Shown: positions 20,947 through 30,180, counted from the stretch's first letter. The stretch: DNA of 64,000 nt from AWTP1-13 sp963840075 (GCA_963840075.1 CAWIXS010000010.1:1-64000); one strand, 5' to 3'. Notes: generated from the letters alone by a model not told the origin. Numbers and translations are program-made.

Positions 20947-22134
20947 ATGCGTCCGCTGGAAGGATTGCGCGTGGTCGACCTCACGCGCGTGCTGTCGGGG
21001 CCCTACTGCACCATGCAGCTCGGCGACATGGGCGCCGAGATCATCAAGGTCGAGCAGCCCGGCAAGGGCGACGACACGCGCGCGTTCGCCCCGCCCTACC
21101 AGGGCGACCAGGCCGCCTACTTCCTCTCGGTCAACCGCAACAAGCAGAGCATCACGCTCGACATGAAGAGCGAGGCCGGCAAGGAGGTGCTCTGGCGGCT
21201 GATCGAGGCGTCCGACATCCTGGTCGAGAACTTCCGGCCCGGCGCCATGACGCGGCTCGGCTTCGGCTACGAGGCGGTGCGGCAGCGCCGGCCGGCGCTC
21301 GTCTACGCCTCCATCTCCGGCTTCGGCCAGACCGGCCCGCAGACGGACCGCCCCGGCTACGACGTGATCGTCCAGGGCGAGGCCGGCATCATGGACATCA
21401 CCGGCCCGAAGGACGGCGCCCCCTACAAGGTCGGCGCCGCCATCGGCGACCTGGTCTCCGGCCTCTATGCGGTGCAGGGCATCCTGGCGGCGCTCTACGC
21501 GGCGAGGGCGACCGGGCAGGGGCAGCACATCGACATCTCCATGTACGAGGTGGTGGCCTCGCTCCTCACCTTCAACGCCAGCATCTATTTCGCCACCGGC
21601 GAGTCGCCGCGCCGCCGCGGCAACGAGCACCCCACCATCGTCCCCTACGAGACCTTCGAGGCGGCCGACGGCTGGATCAATCTCGGCGTCGCCAACGACG
21701 ATTTGTGGCAGCGCTTCTGCAAGGCCGCGGAGGCCACCGACCTCGCGGCCGACACGCGCTATGCCAAGGCGGCAGACCGCGTGCGCAACCGCGCCGACCT
21801 GGTGCCGCTGGTGCGGGCCCTCGTCAGGCAGCGCACGCGCGAAGACTGGATGGCGCGCCTGGAGAAGGCCGGCGTGCCCTCGGGCGCCATCCGCACCGTC
21901 GGCGAGGTGTGCGACAGCGACCTGTTGCAGGCGCGCGGCATGATCGCCGAGATGGAGCACGCGAGCGCCGGCGTCGTGAAGGCCGTGAAGAACGCCGTGC
22001 ACCTGAGCGGCACGCCCCTCGACGCTTACGAGGCACCGCCACAGCTCGGAGAGCACACCCGCGCCGTGCTGACGGAGCTGCTCGGCTACAGCGCGGCAGA
22101 AGCAGAGAAGCTGGCGCGCGACAGCGTCGTTTGA
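20947..22134 (+). CDS. CaiB/BaiF family CoA transferase
   Basis: 395-residue family III CoA transferase, moving CoA between carboxylic acids. The N-terminal motif (PLEGLRVVDLTRVLSGPYCT, LGDMGAEIIKVE) and GYDVIVQGEAGIMDITG are typical. The catalytic Asp is Asp168 in AIGDLVSG. A GAGGGAA ribosome site precedes the ATG at 20947. It follows the indolepyruvate oxidoreductase across a palindrome cluster, so the two may be functionally linked through acyl-CoA thioesters, though co-transcription is uncertain. The substrate cannot be told from sequence. Confidence 0.93.
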   Translation: MRPLEGLRVVDLTRVLSGPYCTMQLGDMGAEIIKVEQPGKGDDTRAFAPPYQGDQAAYFLSVNRNKQSITLDMKSEAGKEVLWRLIEASDILVENFRPGAMTRLGFGYEAVRQRRPALVYASISGFGQTGPQTDRPGYDVIVQGEAGIMDITGPKDGAPYKVGAAIGDLVSGLYAVQGILAALYAARATGQGQHIDISMYEVVASLLTFNASIYFATGESPRRRGNEHPTIVPYETFEAADGWINLGVANDDLWQRFCKAAEATDLAADTRYAKAADRVRNRADLVPLVRALVRQRTREDWMARLEKAGVPSGAIRTVGEVCDSDLLQARGMIAEMEHASAGVVKAVKNAVHLSGTPLDAYEAPPQLGEHTRAVLTELLGYSAAEAEKLARDSVV

Positions 22135-22157
22135 TGCGACGCAAGCGTAGTAGCCGC

Positions 22158-22267
22158 GGGGTGCAATAGGGCGTCAGCCCGTATTGCACCGAGCGACCTC
22201 GCCAAGTGCGGCGCCGGCCTGGGTAAGCGGGTTATCGGTGCAATGCGGCTTCGCCTTATTGCACCCT
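22158..22267. repeat. Palindromic intergenic repeat, GGGTGCAATA family
   Basis: It starts GGGTGCAATAGGGC and ends GCCTTATTGCACCCT. An inner hairpin GGTGCAATAgggcgtcagcc-cgTATTGCACC lies at 22159-22190, and ATCGGTGCAATGCGGCTTCG at 22234-22253 repeats the right half of the 3247 element almost exactly. It lies just past the CoA transferase stop. Confidence 0.8.
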
Positions 22268-22402
22268 GCGTTTCTACGTTTCTACGTTTCTAGATGTGCA
22301 TAGCTGCCGGCCGCAGCGTGTTCGCGACGTTACCGACACTGATTATTGCGCTATCTTTCTCTGACACCAAGAAGCACACCGACATCTTTGGGGAGGAACA
22401 CC

Positions 22403-23392
22403 ATGCGGACGCCATTCGCGCGACTGAGCCGCATCGCCGCCGGCATCGCCTGCGCCGCGGTTGCGGGGCTCATGGCGGGCAGTGCAGGTGCGCAAGTCAA
22501 TCGCATCGAGATCCACTCGTTCAAGACCCTGACCCTCACCGACCAGCAGTTTCTCACCGGCGCCAAGGCGGGCGGGGAGGTTGTCATCTCGGGCGAGCTG
22601 CGCCTGCCTGCGTCGGGCGCCGCGCGCCTGCCGACGGTGGTGGTGATCCACGGCTCCGGCGGCATCGGTCGCAACTCGGACGACTGGGTGCGGATGCTCA
22701 ACGGCATGGGGCTCGCGACCTTCCTGGTCGACAGCTTCACCGCGCGCGGCCTCGTGTCGGTCAGCGCCAATCAGGGGCGGCTCGGCCGCCTGGCGCAGAC
22801 CTACGACGCCTATCGCGCGCTCGAGGTCGTCGCCAAGCACCCCCGCGTCGATTCCGCGCGCATCGCGGCGCTGGGCTTCTCGCGCGGCGGCCAAGCCATC
22901 TTCTACGCCAGCATGAAGCGCTTCCAGAAGATGCACGGACCGGCGAATGCGGAGTTCGCCGCCTACATTCCGTTCTATGCCAACTGCGGCACCAGGTTCA
23001 TCGACGACGAGAGCATCGCCGACAGGCCGATCCGCCTGTTCCACGGCAGCGCCGACGACTATGTGCCGGTTGCACCCTGCCGGTCCTACGTCGAGCGGCT
23101 GCGCAAGGCGGGCAAGGACGTGGTGCTCACCGAGTACGCCGGCGCCTACCATGTCTTCGACGGCGCGCACCTCGTGAAGCCGGTCAAGGCCGAGCAGTCG
23201 CAGAGCACACGGGCCTGCCGGGTGGTGGAGGAGTTGCAGGGGCGGCTCATCAACGCCGACACCAAGGCGCCCTTCACCATGGAGGACCCCTGCGTCGTGC
23301 GTGGTCCGACGCTCGCCTACAACGCCGAGGCCCACAGCGCCTCGGTGAAGGCCGTCCAGGCGTTCCTGCGCACGACCTTCAAGCTCGAGTAG
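22403..23392 (+). CDS. Secreted dienelactone-hydrolase-like protein
   Basis: 329 residues from the ATG at 22403, preceded by GGGAGG; a longer reading to 22346 lacks a site. A signal peptide ends at about GSAGAQ (residue 31). The alpha/beta-hydrolase fold shows VVIHGSGGIGR, nucleophile Ser160 in GFSRGGQ, an acid in GSADDYVP and His in GAYHVFDG, the layout of dienelactone hydrolase family enzymes. Predicted to be a periplasmic esterase or lactonase; the substrate is unknown. The next gene starts 14 bases downstream. Confidence 0.85.
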   Translation: MRTPFARLSRIAAGIACAAVAGLMAGSAGAQVNRIEIHSFKTLTLTDQQFLTGAKAGGEVVISGELRLPASGAARLPTVVVIHGSGGIGRNSDDWVRMLNGMGLATFLVDSFTARGLVSVSANQGRLGRLAQTYDAYRALEVVAKHPRVDSARIAALGFSRGGQAIFYASMKRFQKMHGPANAEFAAYIPFYANCGTRFIDDESIADRPIRLFHGSADDYVPVAPCRSYVERLRKAGKDVVLTEYAGAYHVFDGAHLVKPVKAEQSQSTRACRVVEELQGRLINADTKAPFTMEDPCVVRGPTLAYNAEAHSASVKAVQAFLRTTFKLE

Positions 23393-23406
23393 CGCGGCGC
23401 TGAGCC

Positions 23407-23934
23407 ATGCGGCGGGTGGTCGTCATCGGCAACGGCGGCGGGGGCAAGTCCACGCTCGCCCGCCGCCTGGCCTTGCAGATCGCCTGCCCCTGCATCGAGA
23501 TCGACACGGTGCTGTGGCAGCCGGGGTGGCGGCTGACCCCCGCCGAGGCCTACGAGGCCGAGCATGCGCGCCTCATCGCCCAGGAGCGCTGGATCATCGA
23601 CGGCTTGGGCCGCCGGGAGTCGATCCCGCAACGTCTGTCCCGCTCCACCGAGGTCGTCCTCGTCGACATGCCGCTGTGGATGCACTTCTGGCTTGCCGCC
23701 GAGCGGCAGATCCAGTGGGCGGCCGGCACCCTCGAGACGCCGCCAGCCGGCATCGCGGCGATGCCGCGCACGCAAGCCCTGTTCCGGACGATCTGGGAGG
23801 TCGACCAGGCCTGGATGCCCGAGATCCGCAGCCTCGTTGCCAGGGAGGAGCAGCGCGGGGCCCGCGTGTTCCGGCTCGCCTCGGTCTCCGAGCTCGACAA
23901 ATTCCGCTTGCCAGATCCGGGCAACTCGAACTGA
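23407..23934 (+). CDS. P-loop nucleotide kinase-like protein
   Basis: 175 residues. The Walker A motif GNGGGGKST spans residues 8-16, followed by CIEIDTVLWQPGW and ERWIIDGLGRRE, typical of small AAA/adenylate-kinase-like proteins sometimes annotated as topology modulation protein or shikimate-kinase-like. LVDMPLWMHFWLAAER looks like a substrate/lid region. A cytoplasmic kinase or ATPase of unknown substrate is likely. It is closely spaced between two same-strand genes, so probably in their operon. Confidence 0.75.
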   Translation: MRRVVVIGNGGGGKSTLARRLALQIACPCIEIDTVLWQPGWRLTPAEAYEAEHARLIAQERWIIDGLGRRESIPQRLSRSTEVVLVDMPLWMHFWLAAERQIQWAAGTLETPPAGIAAMPRTQALFRTIWEVDQAWMPEIRSLVAREEQRGARVFRLASVSELDKFRLPDPGNSN

Positions 23935-23964
23935 ACTGGGGCGAACCCGAGCCGGAGGCACAGC

Positions 23965-24918
23965 ATGGCCAGCATTGCCGTTCTCGACGACTACCAGAAC
24001 GTGGCGCTCAGCCTGGCCGACTGGTCCGGCCTGCAGAAGAGCCACAAGGTGGTAGCGTTCACTGAGCGTCTGCCCGACGTGGACGCCGCGGCGAAGGCGC
24101 TCGCCGACTTCGAGATCATCGGCGTCATGCGCGAGCGCACGCCGTTCCAGCGCGCGCTCATCGAGAAGCTCCCCAAGCTGAAGCTGCTCGTCACCACCGG
24201 CAAGCGCAACGCCGCGATCGACCTGGAGGCCGCCAAGGCGCACGGTGTGATGGTGTGCAACACGGGCGGCGCGGGGCGCTCCACGGCGGAGCTGTCCATC
24301 GGCCTCATGATCGCCCTCGCCCGCCACTTCCGCGAGGAGTTCGCCACCATGCGCCCCGGCGGGGGCTGGCAGACCACGGTGGGCCTCGACCTGGAAGGCA
24401 AGACGCTGGGGCTCCTGGGGCTCGGCAACCTCGGCGCCAGGGTGGGCCGGATCGGCGCCGCCATGGGCATGAAGCTGATCGCCTGGAGCGAGAACCTCAC
24501 GCCAGAGAAGGCGAAGGAGCGCGGCGCCGAGCGGGTCGACAAGGACGAGCTGTTCAAACAGGCTGACGTGATCAGCGTCCACCTCGTGCTGTCGGACCGC
24601 ACGCGCGGCCTCGTCGGCGCGCGCGAGCTCGGCCTGATGAAGCCGACGGCGCTGCTCATCAACACCTCGCGCGGTCCCATCATCGACGAGGCGGCGCTGC
24701 TGGCGGCGCTGTGGGAGAAGCGCATCGCCGGCTTCGGCGCCGACACCTACAACATCGAGCCGCTGCCCGGCGACCACCCGCTGCGCTCCGAGCCGCGCGC
24801 GCTGCTCACGCCCCACCTCGGCTACGTGACCGAGGAGACCTACCGCGACTTCTACGCCGGCATGGTGCAGGCGATCGAGGCGTGGCTGGCGGGCAAGCCC
24901 ATCAACGTGCTGGCGTAG
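23965..24918 (+). CDS. D-2-hydroxyacid dehydrogenase family protein
   Basis: 317 residues; NAD(P)-dependent interconversion of a 2-hydroxyacid and 2-oxoacid. The nucleotide-binding motif GLGNLG is at residues 152-157, catalytic Arg is in NTSRGPIID near 232, a Glu lies near 261, and His is in LTPHLGYVTEE near 287. The sequence resembles the phosphoglycerate dehydrogenase-like members in CoA and lactate metabolism, but the substrate is not assignable. It ends a three-gene run starting at 22403, 30 bases after its neighbour. Confidence 0.9.
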   Translation: MASIAVLDDYQNVALSLADWSGLQKSHKVVAFTERLPDVDAAAKALADFEIIGVMRERTPFQRALIEKLPKLKLLVTTGKRNAAIDLEAAKAHGVMVCNTGGAGRSTAELSIGLMIALARHFREEFATMRPGGGWQTTVGLDLEGKTLGLLGLGNLGARVGRIGAAMGMKLIAWSENLTPEKAKERGAERVDKDELFKQADVISVHLVLSDRTRGLVGARELGLMKPTALLINTSRGPIIDEAALLAALWEKRIAGFGADTYNIEPLPGDHPLRSEPRALLTPHLGYVTEETYRDFYAGMVQAIEAWLAGKPINVLA

Positions 24919-24925
24919 CGGGCCT

Positions 24926-24981
24926 CCCTCTCCCCGCGCATCGCCGACCTCGCCTCGCGCTCCATCAGCGCGGGGAGAGGG
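24926..24981. repeat. CCCTCTCCCCGC inverted repeat
   Basis: CCCTCTCCCCGC at 24926-24937 and GCGGGGAGAGGG at 24970-24981 are perfect inverted copies around a 32-base loop. It lies 8 bases past the dehydrogenase stop in the gap to a convergent gene, where a bidirectional terminator would be expected. A weaker look-alike is near 44030. Confidence 0.65.
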
Positions 24982-25059
24982 GCAGCCACACACTCCGACG
25001 TCGGCGCAAGATCCTGCCCCTAACCCTCACGCCGCAAGCGGGGACAGGGAATCGGGGTG

Positions 25060-25905
25060 TTACGTCTTCCGCCCGGCGCCGACTCGGAACGCGACGGGGA
25101 TCTCCAGCCCCCGCGCGGTCCGGTAGGCGGAGGCGCGCTTCTCCAGCGCCGCCTTGATCGCTGCCTGGGTCGCGGCATCCTGATTGCGGATCGCCGAGGC
25201 GCTCAGCGCCAGGCCGCCCAGCCCGCCGTGCCACAGGGTGTCCGCGTCCGCGACGCAATGCGTGCTCTCGTGGTCGCCGATGGTCACCTCGGCGAGACCG
25301 GCGCCGTCGAGAAGGCGACGCAGCTCCTCGATGTCGCAGAAGCGCAGGCTCGAATGGCCCTTCGGCAGCTCGGGTGGCGGGCCCGCGCCGACCTCCGCGA
25401 CCGCGTCGCGGAACAGGCCCTGCACGCGCTGCCGGCGGGGCTCGGCCCACCAGGAGAAGGCGACGCGCCCGCCGGGCCTCAACGTGCGCACGCACTCGAC
25501 CACCGCGGTCTCCGGGTAGGGGAAATGGCCGAGCCCGAAGCTGCATGTCACCGCATCGAACGACTGGTCCGGAAACGGCAGGTGCTCCACCTCCGCGACC
25601 CTGAACTCGATGCCGGGATGGAGCTTGCCGGCAAGCTCGATCATCCCTGGCGAAAGGTCCACTCCGGTGACGTGCGCGCCGCGCCTCCTCGCCTCGGCTG
25701 CGAGCAGGCCCGGACCCGTCGCCACATCCAGGTGCCGGGTTCCGGTGCCAACGCCTGCGGCCGCGAGCAGCGGCTCGATGGCGAGGCTGGTGACGTTGGC
25801 GAAGAAGCCGTGATAGGTCACCGCCATCGCATCGTGGCGCCGGCGCTCGAACGCGCGCAGGCGCTCCGCCTCCTCGGGCGTGAGGATCGTCCCGACGGTC
25901 GCCAT
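25060..25905 (-). CDS. Class I SAM-dependent methyltransferase
   Basis: 281 residues from the ATG at 25905, which follows AAGGAGGAG; an upstream start at 25944 is less likely. Motif I is HLDVATGPGLLAAEA, followed by TGVDLSPGMIELA and PFPDQSFDAVTCSFGLGHFP, and the post-motif III LRPGGRVAFSWWAE. This is the ubiE/COQ5-like Methyltransf_11 fold, usually acting on small molecules. Substrate unknown. Its 3' end faces the dehydrogenase gene. Confidence 0.85.
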   Translation of the reverse strand: MATVGTILTPEEAERLRAFERRRHDAMAVTYHGFFANVTSLAIEPLLAAAGVGTGTRHLDVATGPGLLAAEARRRGAHVTGVDLSPGMIELAGKLHPGIEFRVAEVEHLPFPDQSFDAVTCSFGLGHFPYPETAVVECVRTLRPGGRVAFSWWAEPRRQRVQGLFRDAVAEVGAGPPPELPKGHSSLRFCDIEELRRLLDGAGLAEVTIGDHESTHCVADADTLWHGGLGGLALSASAIRNQDAATQAAIKAALEKRASAYRTARGLEIPVAFRVGAGRKT

Positions 25906-25917
25906 CGTCTCCTCCTT

Positions 25918-26002
25918 GCGTAGGCCGGGTCGAGCGGCAGCCATGACCCAACAAAAGCGTGTCGGGCCTGCCTCCGGCTTTCGCCGGCGCTGACCCAGAC
26001 CT
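25918..26002. repeat. Diverged copy of the TAGGTTGGGTC palindrome
   Basis: CGTAGGCCGGGTCGAGCGGC and, near the other end, GCTGACCCAGACCTA resemble the ends of the element at 26665-26765, with the internal pieces CATGACCCAAC and GCTTTCGCCGGCGCTGACCC in the same order. It starts only 13 bases before the methyltransferase ATG, covering its likely promoter. Confidence 0.6.
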
Positions 26003-26114
26003 ATTTCTGCCCTTTACCCAACCCATCCCGCAAGCAGGAGGAGATCGCTGCACCATCCTGCGTCAGGGGGTGGGAAAGCGACCCGCCGAGCCAGCGAGCA
26101 GGTCAAAGCAGGGC

Positions 26115-26498
26115 CTATGCCCGGGTGCACGTCTTCATGATCTTCTCGCTGGTGCTCGCCAGCTTCATGTAGAATGCCATGGTCGCCTCGAGACCCTTTG
26201 GCCCTTTACCGGCTTCCTTCGACGTAAGCTCGAGAAGGCCTTGGAGATCACCGGGGCCCAGTTTTTCCAGCTTCTTGTTGAAGGTCATGAGGCCTTCCAC
26301 CTTCTGGTATTCCTCCGCCGTGAACTCCGCGCGGAAAACCCTGTCGACACAGCGACAGGACTCCTTCTTTCCTCCGTCGGCAACGCATTTCTCGACGATC
26401 TTGGAATCGCTGCCCAACTCGCCGCATGCTGCCAGTCCCCCAAGCAGTGCGCAAACTACCGAGACATGCATTGCCGACTTCATGTGCATTGTGCTCAT
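26115..26498 (-). CDS. Small lipoprotein of unknown function
   Basis: 127 residues from the ATG at 26498, preceded by GGAAGGACA; the open frame runs up to 26783 but upstream codons look non-coding. The N-terminus has a hydrophobic stretch ending in the lipobox GLAACG, with the lipidated Cys at 25. The mature part has CVADGGKKESCRCVDRVF, a Cys cluster likely disulfide-bonded, and a helical C-terminus. I do not recognise the family. It lies between two copies of a palindromic repeat. Confidence 0.7.
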   Translation of the reverse strand: MSTMHMKSAMHVSVVCALLGGLAACGELGSDSKIVEKCVADGGKKESCRCVDRVFRAEFTAEEYQKVEGLMTFNKKLEKLGPGDLQGLLELTSKEAGKGPKGLEATMAFYMKLASTSEKIMKTCTRA

Positions 26499-26664
26499 TG
26501 TCCTTCCCCGTTGACTGCGAGCAGACGGATCGCTGCAGGAATGGCTGGCTTCGCCGGCGCAGCCCGTGCGCGTCCAACGTGATCGGATACAGCGCACCCC
26601 CGTCAGCCGCGAGGTAGCGGCGTTTTCTGCCGAATTTGTGACGTGGGCTGTGATGTCGTTGGGT

Positions 26665-26765
26665 CGTAGGTTGGGTCGAGCGTCAGCGAAGACCCAACAC
26701 CACCGTGAGAACCACGACAGCGTTGGGTCTGGCCCCGGCCTTCGCCGGGGTTGACCCAACCTACG
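26665..26765. repeat. Nested palindrome, TAGGTTGGGTC family
   Basis: CGTAGGTTGGGTC at 26665 and GACCCAACCTACG at 26753-26765 are perfect inverted ends of a 101-base element. Inside is a second opposed pair (GACCCAAC and GTTGGGTC) and a CCCCGG...CCGGGG hairpin. Its right end overlaps the stop codon (TAG at 26761-26763) of the acyl-CoA ligase gene, so the element supplies the stop. Confidence 0.85.
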
Positions 26766-28851
26766 TGAGCACCACGAGCGCATCGGCGGCGACGGCGCCG
26801 GAGGGGCCGACGAACACTGGGTTGATGTCGAGCTCCTTGAGCCTCGGTGCGAGTGCGGCGGCCATGTGCGAGGCGGCGACCAGCGTGCGGGCCAGCGCTT
26901 CCTTGTCGGCGGCGGGCTTACCGCGATAGCCGTCGAACAGCTTTGCCCCGCGCAGGTCGGCGATCATCTCGCGCGCGGTGTCGAGATCGAACGGCGCCAC
27001 GCGGTAGGTCACGTCCTTCAAGACCTCGGTGAGCACGCCGCCGAGCCCCAGCGCCACCACCGGCCCGAACGCCTCGTCGTTGATGACGCCGATCAGCGCC
27101 TCGGTGCCCTGCGCCATCTCAGCAACGAGGACGCCGTCGATCTTGGCATCCGGCACGGCTTTGGCGGCGTTGGCCGTCACCTCCGCGATGGCATCGCCCA
27201 GGCCCGCGCGGGCAACGCCGAGCTTCACGCCGCCGGCCTCGGTCTTGTGGGCGATGTCGCGCGAGACGATCTTCACGGCGAACGGCGGCTCCAGGTCGCG
27301 CACGGCGGCTGCGGCATGGGCGCCGGCGGCGACGAAGACCTCCTTCGGCGTGGGGATGCCGAACGCGGCCAGCACCGCCTTGCTCTCCGCCTCGTTCAGC
27401 GTCACGGCGCCCGCCGGCAGGTCGAGACCCGCAGGCACATGCACCTCGGGCACCCGGCGCGGCAGGAGACGGCGCTGGTCGGCGGCGAAGCGGGCCAGCA
27501 CTGCGGCGGCGCGCGCCAGGCGCACCGGCGTCGTAATGAACGGCACGCCGGCGTCGGTGAGCAGCTTCAGGGCCTCCGGGGACTTGGCATGCCGGCCGGA
27601 CCAGGCGACGTGGATCGGCTTGTCGGTCTTGGCCGCGACCGCGGCGATGCCCTCTGCCATGCGCTGGGCGGAAGTGCCGGAGATGGAGGCCAGCAGGATG
27701 GAGAGCTGGTCGAGCCGCGGGTCCTGCGCCACGATCTCCAGCGCCTCGGTCAGCAGGCCCATGTCGTTGACGACGTTGGCCGTGGTGTCCGCGGGGTTCT
27801 CGGGCGAGCCGAACCACGGCACGATCTTCTTGAGCGCCGCGAGCGTGGCATCGGAGAATGGCGGCAGCGTCAGTCCTCCGCGCACGGCGGCATCGGCATA
27901 GACCACGCCGGAGCCGCCGGAGATCGACAAGACGCCCACCGCATTGCCCTTGGGCAGTCGCCCCTGCGCAAACAGCTTGGCGATGTCGACGATGGGCTCC
28001 ACGTCGTCCACCTCGATCAGCCCGGCCTGGCGCAGCGCGGCGCGGTAGAGATTGTAGCTGCCCGTCATGTTGGCCGTGTGCGAGGCGGCGGCCTTCACTC
28101 CGGCCTCCGTGGCGCCGGCCTTCCAGATCAGCACCGGCTTGCCGGTCTCGAGCGACTTGCGCCCGACGTCCATGAGGCGCCGGGCGTCCGGAGTGCCCTC
28201 CAGGTAGGCGAAGGCAAGCGAGGTGCCGGGATCGTCGAGGAAGGCGGAGAGCAGCTCCGGCATGTCGATGTCGGTCTCGTTGCCGGAGGAGACGCAGACG
28301 CGAAAGCCCACGCCCTGGGCCTCGGCCAGGTTGACCACGGCATAGCCGAAGCCGCCCGACTGGAACGCGCACGACACGCTGCCGGGGCGGAAGTCGGTCT
28401 CGTCGGCGACGCTGCCGAAGGCGGCATAGACGCGCGACTGCAGCGACAGCATGCCCTGGCAGTTGGGTCCGACGATGCGCACGCCGCTCTCGACGATGGC
28501 GCGCTTGAGCTGCTCCTCGAGCGCGCGCCCTTCCGCGCCGGTCTCACGGAAGCCCGCCGTCAAGACCACCGCAAAGGGAATGGCAGCCTTGCCGCAATCG
28601 CGCAGCGCCTGACCCACGGCCGGGGCCGGCACCGCGACGATGGCAAGGTCGCAGGGCTCCCCGATCGAGACCGCATCGGGGTAGCACTTGAGCCCGTGCA
28701 GCTCGGGGTACTTGGGGTTCACGAGATGGATGACCCCCTTGTAGCCCGCGTTCTTGAGCGCCTTGATCGGATGCCCGCCGATGCGTGTGAGGTCTGCGGA
28801 AGCGCCGATGATGGCGATGGACCGGGGGTGAAACAGGCGCTCGAAGCTCAC
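26761..28851 (-). CDS. ADP-forming acetate/acyl-CoA synthetase
   Basis: 696 residues; NDP-forming acyl-CoA synthetase interconverting acyl-CoA and acid with ADP/ATP. The CoA-binding domain (FHPRSIAIIGASADLTRIGG) occupies about 1-130, a succinyl-CoA-ligase-like part follows with phosphohistidine His258 in AASHTANMTG, then a flavodoxin-like ligase segment, and an ATP-grasp domain from about 475 (SKAVLAAFGIPTP; VKIVSRDIAHKTEAGGVKLG). Alpha and beta parts are fused, as in the one-chain ACD family. The stop codon lies inside a palindromic repeat. Substrate could be acetate or a larger acid. Confidence 0.92.
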   Translation of the reverse strand: MSFERLFHPRSIAIIGASADLTRIGGHPIKALKNAGYKGVIHLVNPKYPELHGLKCYPDAVSIGEPCDLAIVAVPAPAVGQALRDCGKAAIPFAVVLTAGFRETGAEGRALEEQLKRAIVESGVRIVGPNCQGMLSLQSRVYAAFGSVADETDFRPGSVSCAFQSGGFGYAVVNLAEAQGVGFRVCVSSGNETDIDMPELLSAFLDDPGTSLAFAYLEGTPDARRLMDVGRKSLETGKPVLIWKAGATEAGVKAAASHTANMTGSYNLYRAALRQAGLIEVDDVEPIVDIAKLFAQGRLPKGNAVGVLSISGGSGVVYADAAVRGGLTLPPFSDATLAALKKIVPWFGSPENPADTTANVVNDMGLLTEALEIVAQDPRLDQLSILLASISGTSAQRMAEGIAAVAAKTDKPIHVAWSGRHAKSPEALKLLTDAGVPFITTPVRLARAAAVLARFAADQRRLLPRRVPEVHVPAGLDLPAGAVTLNEAESKAVLAAFGIPTPKEVFVAAGAHAAAAVRDLEPPFAVKIVSRDIAHKTEAGGVKLGVARAGLGDAIAEVTANAAKAVPDAKIDGVLVAEMAQGTEALIGVINDEAFGPVVALGLGGVLTEVLKDVTYRVAPFDLDTAREMIADLRGAKLFDGYRGKPAADKEALARTLVAASHMAAALAPRLKELDINPVFVGPSGAVAADALVVLT

Positions 28852-28907
28852 GTGTGAAGCCTCCCCATGGAACGGCGCGCAATGGCTGCCGGTATGCTTG
28901 CTTGCAC

Positions 28908-29242
28908 TCAGGTTTGCACTCTGGCCCGTGCCGTCCGTGCCGCCAACAGATACCAGGCGAACAGGGTGACCGAGGCCAGATCGATGGCAACGGCAATGCC
29001 CGCCTGCCGGCCGATGTAGCGTCCGCCGTGCGACAGCACCAGGGCGACGAAGGCGAGCTTGCTGGCGCCGGCGACGACGAGCACCATAGCCCTGATCCGG
29101 GGGACGAACGCCCCGTAGATCAGCATGGCACCGATGAGTGCGATCAGCGCACCCCAGCTGCGCACGACGAGATCGGCAAGCGGCCCGTCCAGCGTCTCGC
29201 CGAACACCGAGAGCACTTGATGTGGGCTTCGCTGAAGGTCAT
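28908..29242 (-). pseudogene. Small membrane protein with a one-base frameshift
   Basis: The ATG at 29242 has a strong GGAGGGAG site and reads MTFSEAHIK, then leaves frame. One missing G near 29216 restores VLSVFGETLDGPLADLVVRS and three hydrophobic helices (ALIALIGAMLIYGAFV, AMVLVVAGASKLAFVALVL, AIDLASVTLFAWYLLA) to the stop at 28908. The repaired length is 111 residues. Function unknown. An alternative is an intact gene starting at an internal GTG, but that lacks a ribosome site. Confidence 0.6.
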
Positions 29243-29345
29243 GGGGCTCCCTCCCGCGGCACGCGCCGCACGCGATTGACCCTGCGCGCGGCACCGTGTC
29301 ATGGTCCGGCGAGATCAGCATGCCATCGCGTCCAGGACTCCCCGC

Positions 29346-30038
29346 ATGACCATGACCGTCGAGGAGGCCGTTACCGGCCGCCACTGTTTCCGCGCGTTCC
29401 TGCCGAAGCCGGTGCCGCGCGAGCTGATCGGGCGCATCCTTAAGATCGCCGGCCGCGCGCCCTCGGGCTCCAATGTGCAGCCGTGGAAGGTGTGGGTGCT
29501 CGACGGCGCGGTGAAGGAGGAGATGAGCCGCGAACTCGTCGAGCGCTACGACCGCGGCGAGGTTTCCAAGCGCGAGTACAACTACTACCCCGAGGAGTGG
29601 CGCGAGCCCTACCTGGAGCGCCGCCGCGCCTGCGGCTGGGGCCTCTACGGGCTGCTCGGCATCGGGCGGGCGGACAAGGACAAGATGCACGCCCAGCACC
29701 GGCGCAACTTCCTGTTCTTCGATGCGCCGGTGGGGCTCATCTTCTCCATCGACCGCTACCTGGAGCAGGGCTCCTGGCTCGACTACGGCATGTTCCTGCA
29801 GAACATCATGATCGCAGCGCGCCCGTTCGGGCTCGAGACCTGTCCGCAGGCGGCGTTCCTGATCTTCCACGACGTGCTGCAGCGGCGGCTTTCCATCCCG
29901 CCCGAGCAGACCATCGTGTGCGGCATGGCGCTGGGCTACCCGGACCCCGACGACCCCGTGAACACCTTCTCGCCGGAGCGCATGGCGCTCGAGGAGCACG
30001 TGACGTGGGTGGAGCGGCTGGCTCCGGATTCTGCGTAG
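29346..30038 (+). CDS. Nitroreductase family protein
   Basis: 230-residue FMN-dependent nitroreductase. The start at 29346 is just before MTMTVEEAVTGRHCFRAFLP; no clear ribosome site is seen. GRAPSGSNVQPWKVWVLDG is the typical FMN-binding segment and the C-terminal CGMALGYPDPDDPVN closes the active site. NAD(P)H-dependent reduction of nitroaromatics, quinones or enones is expected for the family. The gene is divergent from the small membrane protein at 28908. Confidence 0.9.
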   Translation: MTMTVEEAVTGRHCFRAFLPKPVPRELIGRILKIAGRAPSGSNVQPWKVWVLDGAVKEEMSRELVERYDRGEVSKREYNYYPEEWREPYLERRRACGWGLYGLLGIGRADKDKMHAQHRRNFLFFDAPVGLIFSIDRYLEQGSWLDYGMFLQNIMIAARPFGLETCPQAAFLIFHDVLQRRLSIPPEQTIVCGMALGYPDPDDPVNTFSPERMALEEHVTWVERLAPDSA

Positions 30039-30048
30039 CCGCGCAGCC

Positions 30049-30180
30049 TCAGGAGAGCTTCGCATCGGCGTGGCAGACGGCATCGCCGGCACGGGTCAAG
30101 AGCATCTGAATCGGGTAGGTGCGGCGAAACGGCTGAAAGGCGCCGTCGGTAGCGCCCTGGACGAAGAGCATGAGCTTCCC
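30049..30180 (-). pseudogene. C-terminal remnant of an unidentified gene
   Basis: The frame reads KLMLFVQGATDGAFQPFRR then TYPIQMLLTRAGDAVCHADA before a TGA at 30049. The composition and codon use look like a real protein end, but no start or upstream domain is found, and the 5' side runs into the membrane-protein gene on the other strand at 30170. It is probably a fragment left after a rearrangement. I do not recognise the family. Confidence 0.35.

Noticed and set aside
26866..28857. 663-codon plus-strand frame
   Set aside because: Antisense to the ADP-forming acyl-CoA synthetase; no motif or ribosome site.
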